This document shows positions 35,671 through 37,829 of a DNA stretch of 37,829 nucleotides, piece after piece. Origin of the DNA: Bacteroidota bacterium (GTDB lineage: Bacteria; Bacteroidota; Bacteroidia; Flavobacteriales_D; Sanyastnellaceae). Made by a program: the position numbers and the translations under genes. The notes under the pieces are model-generated. The model saw nothing but the letters and a program-made list of their open reading frames with translations, was not told the origin of the DNA and ran no database searches. Each line of letters starts with the position of its first letter. Position 1 is the first letter of the stretch. The DNA is taken from the NCBI GenBank assembly GCA_027593035.1, contig JAQCJQ010000011.1, positions 1 through 37,829 on the forward strand, given 5' to 3'.

Positions 35671-36186
35671 ATGGAATCCAATACCCCCGCGTTAGTGAGC
35701 ATCATCATGGGCTCAGCCAGTGATCTCCCTGTGATGGAGAAAGCGGCGGCTGTTTTGGAAGAGTTGTCGGTGCCTTATGAGATGACGGTTGTTTCAGCCC
35801 ACCGGACTCCGGAACGCATGATGGATCATGCGCAAAACGCCCGGTCTCGAGGCATTCGTGTAATCATAGCTGGCGCTGGCGGTGCCGCGCATTTGCCGGG
35901 CATGACCGCATCGGTGACTCCGCTCCCTGTGATTGGAGTGCCCATTCACAGCAGCAACTCCATCGATGGTTGGGATTCAGTGCTCAGTATTTTGCAAATG
36001 CCTTCCGGCGTTCCTGTGGCGACCGTTGCCTTGGACGGAGGACGCAATGCGGGGATCTTGGCCGCTCAGATTGTCAGTGTTGGGGATGAAGCCGCGATGG
36101 ACCGGATGGCGGCCTTCAAAGAAGCACTGAAAGCGAAAGTAGAAGCGTCCATCGAACGGGTTGAAAATCACAGGCCACAAGCCTGA
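35671..36186 (+). CDS. purE: N5-carboxyaminoimidazole ribonucleotide mutase
   Basis: The 171-residue class I PurE performs a step of purine synthesis, moving the carboxyl group of N5-CAIR to make CAIR. It shows MGSASD (13-18), SAHRTP (42-47) with the catalytic His44, and [11 protein letters not shown] (68-78). purK, its usual partner, is not next to it in this window. It is followed by the flavin reductase gene after only 2 bases. Confidence 0.96.
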   Translation: MESNTPALVSIIMGSASDLPVMEKAAAVLEELSVPYEMTVVSAHRTPERMMDHAQNARSRGIRVIIAGAGGAAHLPGMTASVTPLPVIGVPIHSSNSIDGWDSVLSILQMPSGVPVATVALDGGRNAGILAAQIVSVGDEAAMDRMAAFKEALKAKVEASIERVENHRPQA

Positions 36187-36188
36187 AT

Positions 36189-37100
36189 ATGGCACGTCAC
36201 GAACACACTTCGTTTGATCCCGCGTCGTTGAATCCGGGTGACTTGCATGCCAAACTCCTGGGAGGCATTGCGCCGAGACCCATTGCGTTTGCGAGCACCA
36301 TCGATGCCGATGGACGACCCAATTTGGCGCCGTTCAGTTATTTCAACGTTTTCTCTGCCCAACCACCGGTTGTCATTTTTTCGCCAGCTCGACGGTTGCG
36401 CGACAACACGACGAAACACACCTTGGATAACGTCAAGGAAGTGGCTGAAGTTGTCATCAATTTGGTTGATTTCGCCATGGTCCATCAGTGCTCGCTAGCG
36501 AGTTCAGATTTCCCCGAGGGAGTCAGTGAATTCGAGAAAACAGGACTCACGCCTGAGCCTTCCGATCTGATCAGGCCATTCCGTGTAGCAGAAAGCCCGG
36601 TGCAATTGGAGTGCAAAGTTTTGCGCGTTGACTCCTTGGGAGAACAAGGTGGAGCAGGACAGCTGGTCATTTGCGAAGTGCTTCGCATGCATTTCCGAAA
36701 AGACGTACTCAACGAAAAGGGCCATCCCGATCCACAGAAATTGGACTTGGTTGGGCGTTGCGGCGGGAGTTCGTACGTTCGCGCATCCGGTGACGCGTTG
36801 TTTGATTTGCCCAAACCGATTTCGGCCCCCGGAATTGGGGTGGATGCCTTGCCCAAGGAAGTGCGAGAAAGTTCGCTGCTAACAGGCAACAACTTGGCGC
36901 AATTGGGCGCCCTTGAGACGTGGCCGAATGAAACGGACGTCAACGATTTCAAATTATTGGAATTGTCCGACTTGTTCATCGAGCATGAAAACAACGGTGT
37001 AGAATTGGAGCGAGCCCTCCACCGCTATGCAGCGGAGCAAATCGACCAAGGGCATCCTGAAAGAGCCATCAAGGCGCTGCTAGCTTTTAATCCTGGTTGA
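36189..37100 (+). CDS. Flavin reductase family protein
   Basis: The 303-residue protein has the FMN-binding split-barrel of the flavin reductase-like family, with GIAPRPIAFASTIDADGRPNLAPFSYFN in the first 60 residues, the phosphate-contacting RRLRDNTTKHT segment, and a GGSSYVRASGD segment near 193. The protein is longer than minimal flavin reductases; about 100 C-terminal residues are not assigned. Such proteins reduce flavin or act as flavin-dependent oxidoreductases; the partner is unknown. It starts 2 bases after purE. Confidence 0.88.
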   Translation: MARHEHTSFDPASLNPGDLHAKLLGGIAPRPIAFASTIDADGRPNLAPFSYFNVFSAQPPVVIFSPARRLRDNTTKHTLDNVKEVAEVVINLVDFAMVHQCSLASSDFPEGVSEFEKTGLTPEPSDLIRPFRVAESPVQLECKVLRVDSLGEQGGAGQLVICEVLRMHFRKDVLNEKGHPDPQKLDLVGRCGGSSYVRASGDALFDLPKPISAPGIGVDALPKEVRESSLLTGNNLAQLGALETWPNETDVNDFKLLELSDLFIEHENNGVELERALHRYAAEQIDQGHPERAIKALLAFNPG

Positions 37101-37154
37101 TAAGAATCGGTCGTTTTTTCTTGCGCTTTCTTGCGCAGTTTGACTTCGCATCGA

Positions 37155-37162
37155 TACCTTCG
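37155..37162 (+). promoter_or_regulatory. -7 box of the DUF3127 gene
   Basis: TACCTTCG lies four bases before the ATG at 37167, with a TTG 21 bases upstream at 37131-37133. It differs from TAnnTTTG at one base. The transcript would be almost leaderless. Confidence 0.45.
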
Positions 37163-37166
37163 CTAC

Positions 37167-37538
37167 ATGGGTTTTGAAATGAAAGGGAAGATTAAAAAAA
37201 TCTTCGAACAACAAGATTTTCCAAGTGGCTTTTACAAGCGCGAATTTGTAATCACAACGGAAGAACAGTATCCGCAGGATGTCAAATTCACTACGGTCAA
37301 AGAACGAACGGAACAAATCGCCAATCTGAAAGAGGGTGATGCTGTTTTGGTGAAGTTTGATGTCCGGGGAAATGAATACAATGACAAGTTCTATGTCGAC
37401 CTCAACGCGTGGCGTGTTGAATCTGGTGATTCCGCTGTTGCGGCTTCTCCAGATACCGCTGTTGCTGCGACACCGATGCCGGATGTGCCACCGATGCCCA
37501 CTGCACCTGCAGCGGACGATGATGACCTCCCCTTTTGA
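37167..37538 (+). CDS. DUF3127 protein with SSB-like acidic tip
   Basis: The 123-residue protein has a DUF3127 domain (1-85; MKGKIKKIFEQQDF, KREFVITTEEQYPQ, FDVRGNEYNDKFYVDLNAWR), expected to adopt an OB-like fold, and a low-complexity Ala/Pro linker from about 88. It ends DDDDLPF, close to the DDDIPF tip by which bacterial SSB recruits DNA repair proteins. Single-stranded DNA or protein binding is therefore plausible but not shown. The ATG at 37167 fits the family start (MGFEMKGK); the open frame to 37131 is an unlikely extension. Confidence 0.85.
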   Translation: MGFEMKGKIKKIFEQQDFPSGFYKREFVITTEEQYPQDVKFTTVKERTEQIANLKEGDAVLVKFDVRGNEYNDKFYVDLNAWRVESGDSAVAASPDTAVAATPMPDVPPMPTAPAADDDDLPF

Positions 37539-37583
37539 CCGAAGGTCTGGAGATGGTCAGGTGCTGGTTTAATGCAGAACTGA

Positions 37584-37829
37584 GTGTCTAGCTCCACTTC
37601 GAAAAACCTCCCTCAGTGGGGAAAGGAAGAGTTGCATACGGCGCGATTGGAAAATGGCTTTCGAATCATTTACAAAGAAGTCCCTCGTCCGGTCACCCAC
37701 TGCGGTCTGGTGATCAATGCGGGTTCACGGGACGAAATCACACTTCAAGGCGAAGCCGGAGCAGCGCATTTCATTGAACACACGTTGTTCAAGGGAACGC
37801 AAAAACGCAAAGCATTTCACATCCTCAAC
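37584..37829 (+). CDS. M16 family zinc peptidase, N-terminal part (truncated by window end)
   Basis: The first 82 codons of an M16 (insulinase/pitrilysin) peptidase run off the right end. They include LENGFRIIYKE, a GLVINAGSRDE strand and the inverted zinc motif HFIEH (HxxEH) followed by FKGT. A stop at 37581-37583 immediately precedes the GTG at 37584, which is the earliest possible start; there is no ATG in the visible piece. The motif His and Glu residues are intact, so it should be a catalytic rather than a partner subunit. Confidence 0.88.
   Translation, partial: MSSSTSKNLPQWGKEELHTARLENGFRIIYKEVPRPVTHCGLVINAGSRDEITLQGEAGAAHFIEHTLFKGTQKRKAFHILN

Overview
The window looks like a chromosomal segment from a Bacteroidota bacterium, probably a Flavobacteriales-like lineage with moderately high GC. 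Several things support this. Start codons mostly lack Shine-Dalgarno sequences. Several genes carry the Bacteroidota promoter element TAnnTTTG. The gene families are typical of the phylum: a BatA-like VWA membrane protein, a TIGR02757 protein, DUF3127, DUF3467, a GH3-type adenylating enzyme, a bifunctional nuclease with a UVR tail, and a membrane pyrophosphatase. No rRNA, tRNA, insertion sequence, CRISPR array or prophage was recognised. The segment reads as core chromosome with a few accessory-looking islands.

Left end (1-4502, + strand): an amino-sugar or hexose locus. It holds the C-terminal half of a galactokinase-like GHMP kinase, a fusion of a sugar nucleotidyltransferase with a CutC domain, and a lipoprotein GH20 beta-N-acetylhexosaminidase with a C-terminal discoidin-like domain. 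Convergent to it (4510-8268, - strand) is a large secreted protein that joins an FG-GAP/UnbV propeller to an intact vanadium-haloperoxidase/acid-phosphatase domain and a dockerin-like tail. The 385-base gap after it holds a strong hairpin plus an intrinsic terminator with no gene assigned, then the rpsT promoter.

Middle (8654-15690): rpsT and its terminator, radC, then a tight + strand run of wecB, a polysaccharide-deacetylase-like gene, upp, a small membrane protein, a YjjG-type HAD phosphatase and a DUF3467 protein. Convergent to these are a dihydroorotase homologue that has lost metal-ligand motifs and the BatA-like gene upstream of it, with which it overlaps.

17762-24607: a divergent TIGR02757 gene, then a compact - strand operon in the order TPR protein, ComA-like phosphosulfolactate synthase, rhodanese, DUF368 (undecaprenyl-phosphate translocase family), aroE, murQ and a conserved hypothetical gene. 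It mixes cell-wall recycling and lipid-carrier functions with sulfonate chemistry. GlmM diverges from it, followed by a cysteine desulfurase, a GH3-family enzyme and a deoxynucleoside kinase.

Right end (29853-37829): on the - strand, a K+-dependent membrane pyrophosphatase and the pyruvate dehydrogenase E1 beta gene. Diverging from these is etfB-etfA, then a bifunctional nuclease, purE, a flavin reductase, a DUF3127 protein with an SSB-like acidic tip, and the start of an M16 peptidase that runs off the window. The observations most worth following are the nucleotidyltransferase-CutC fusion and its locus, the UnbV-haloperoxidase fusion, the orphan hairpin RNA candidate, and the -7 boxes that sit directly against start codons.
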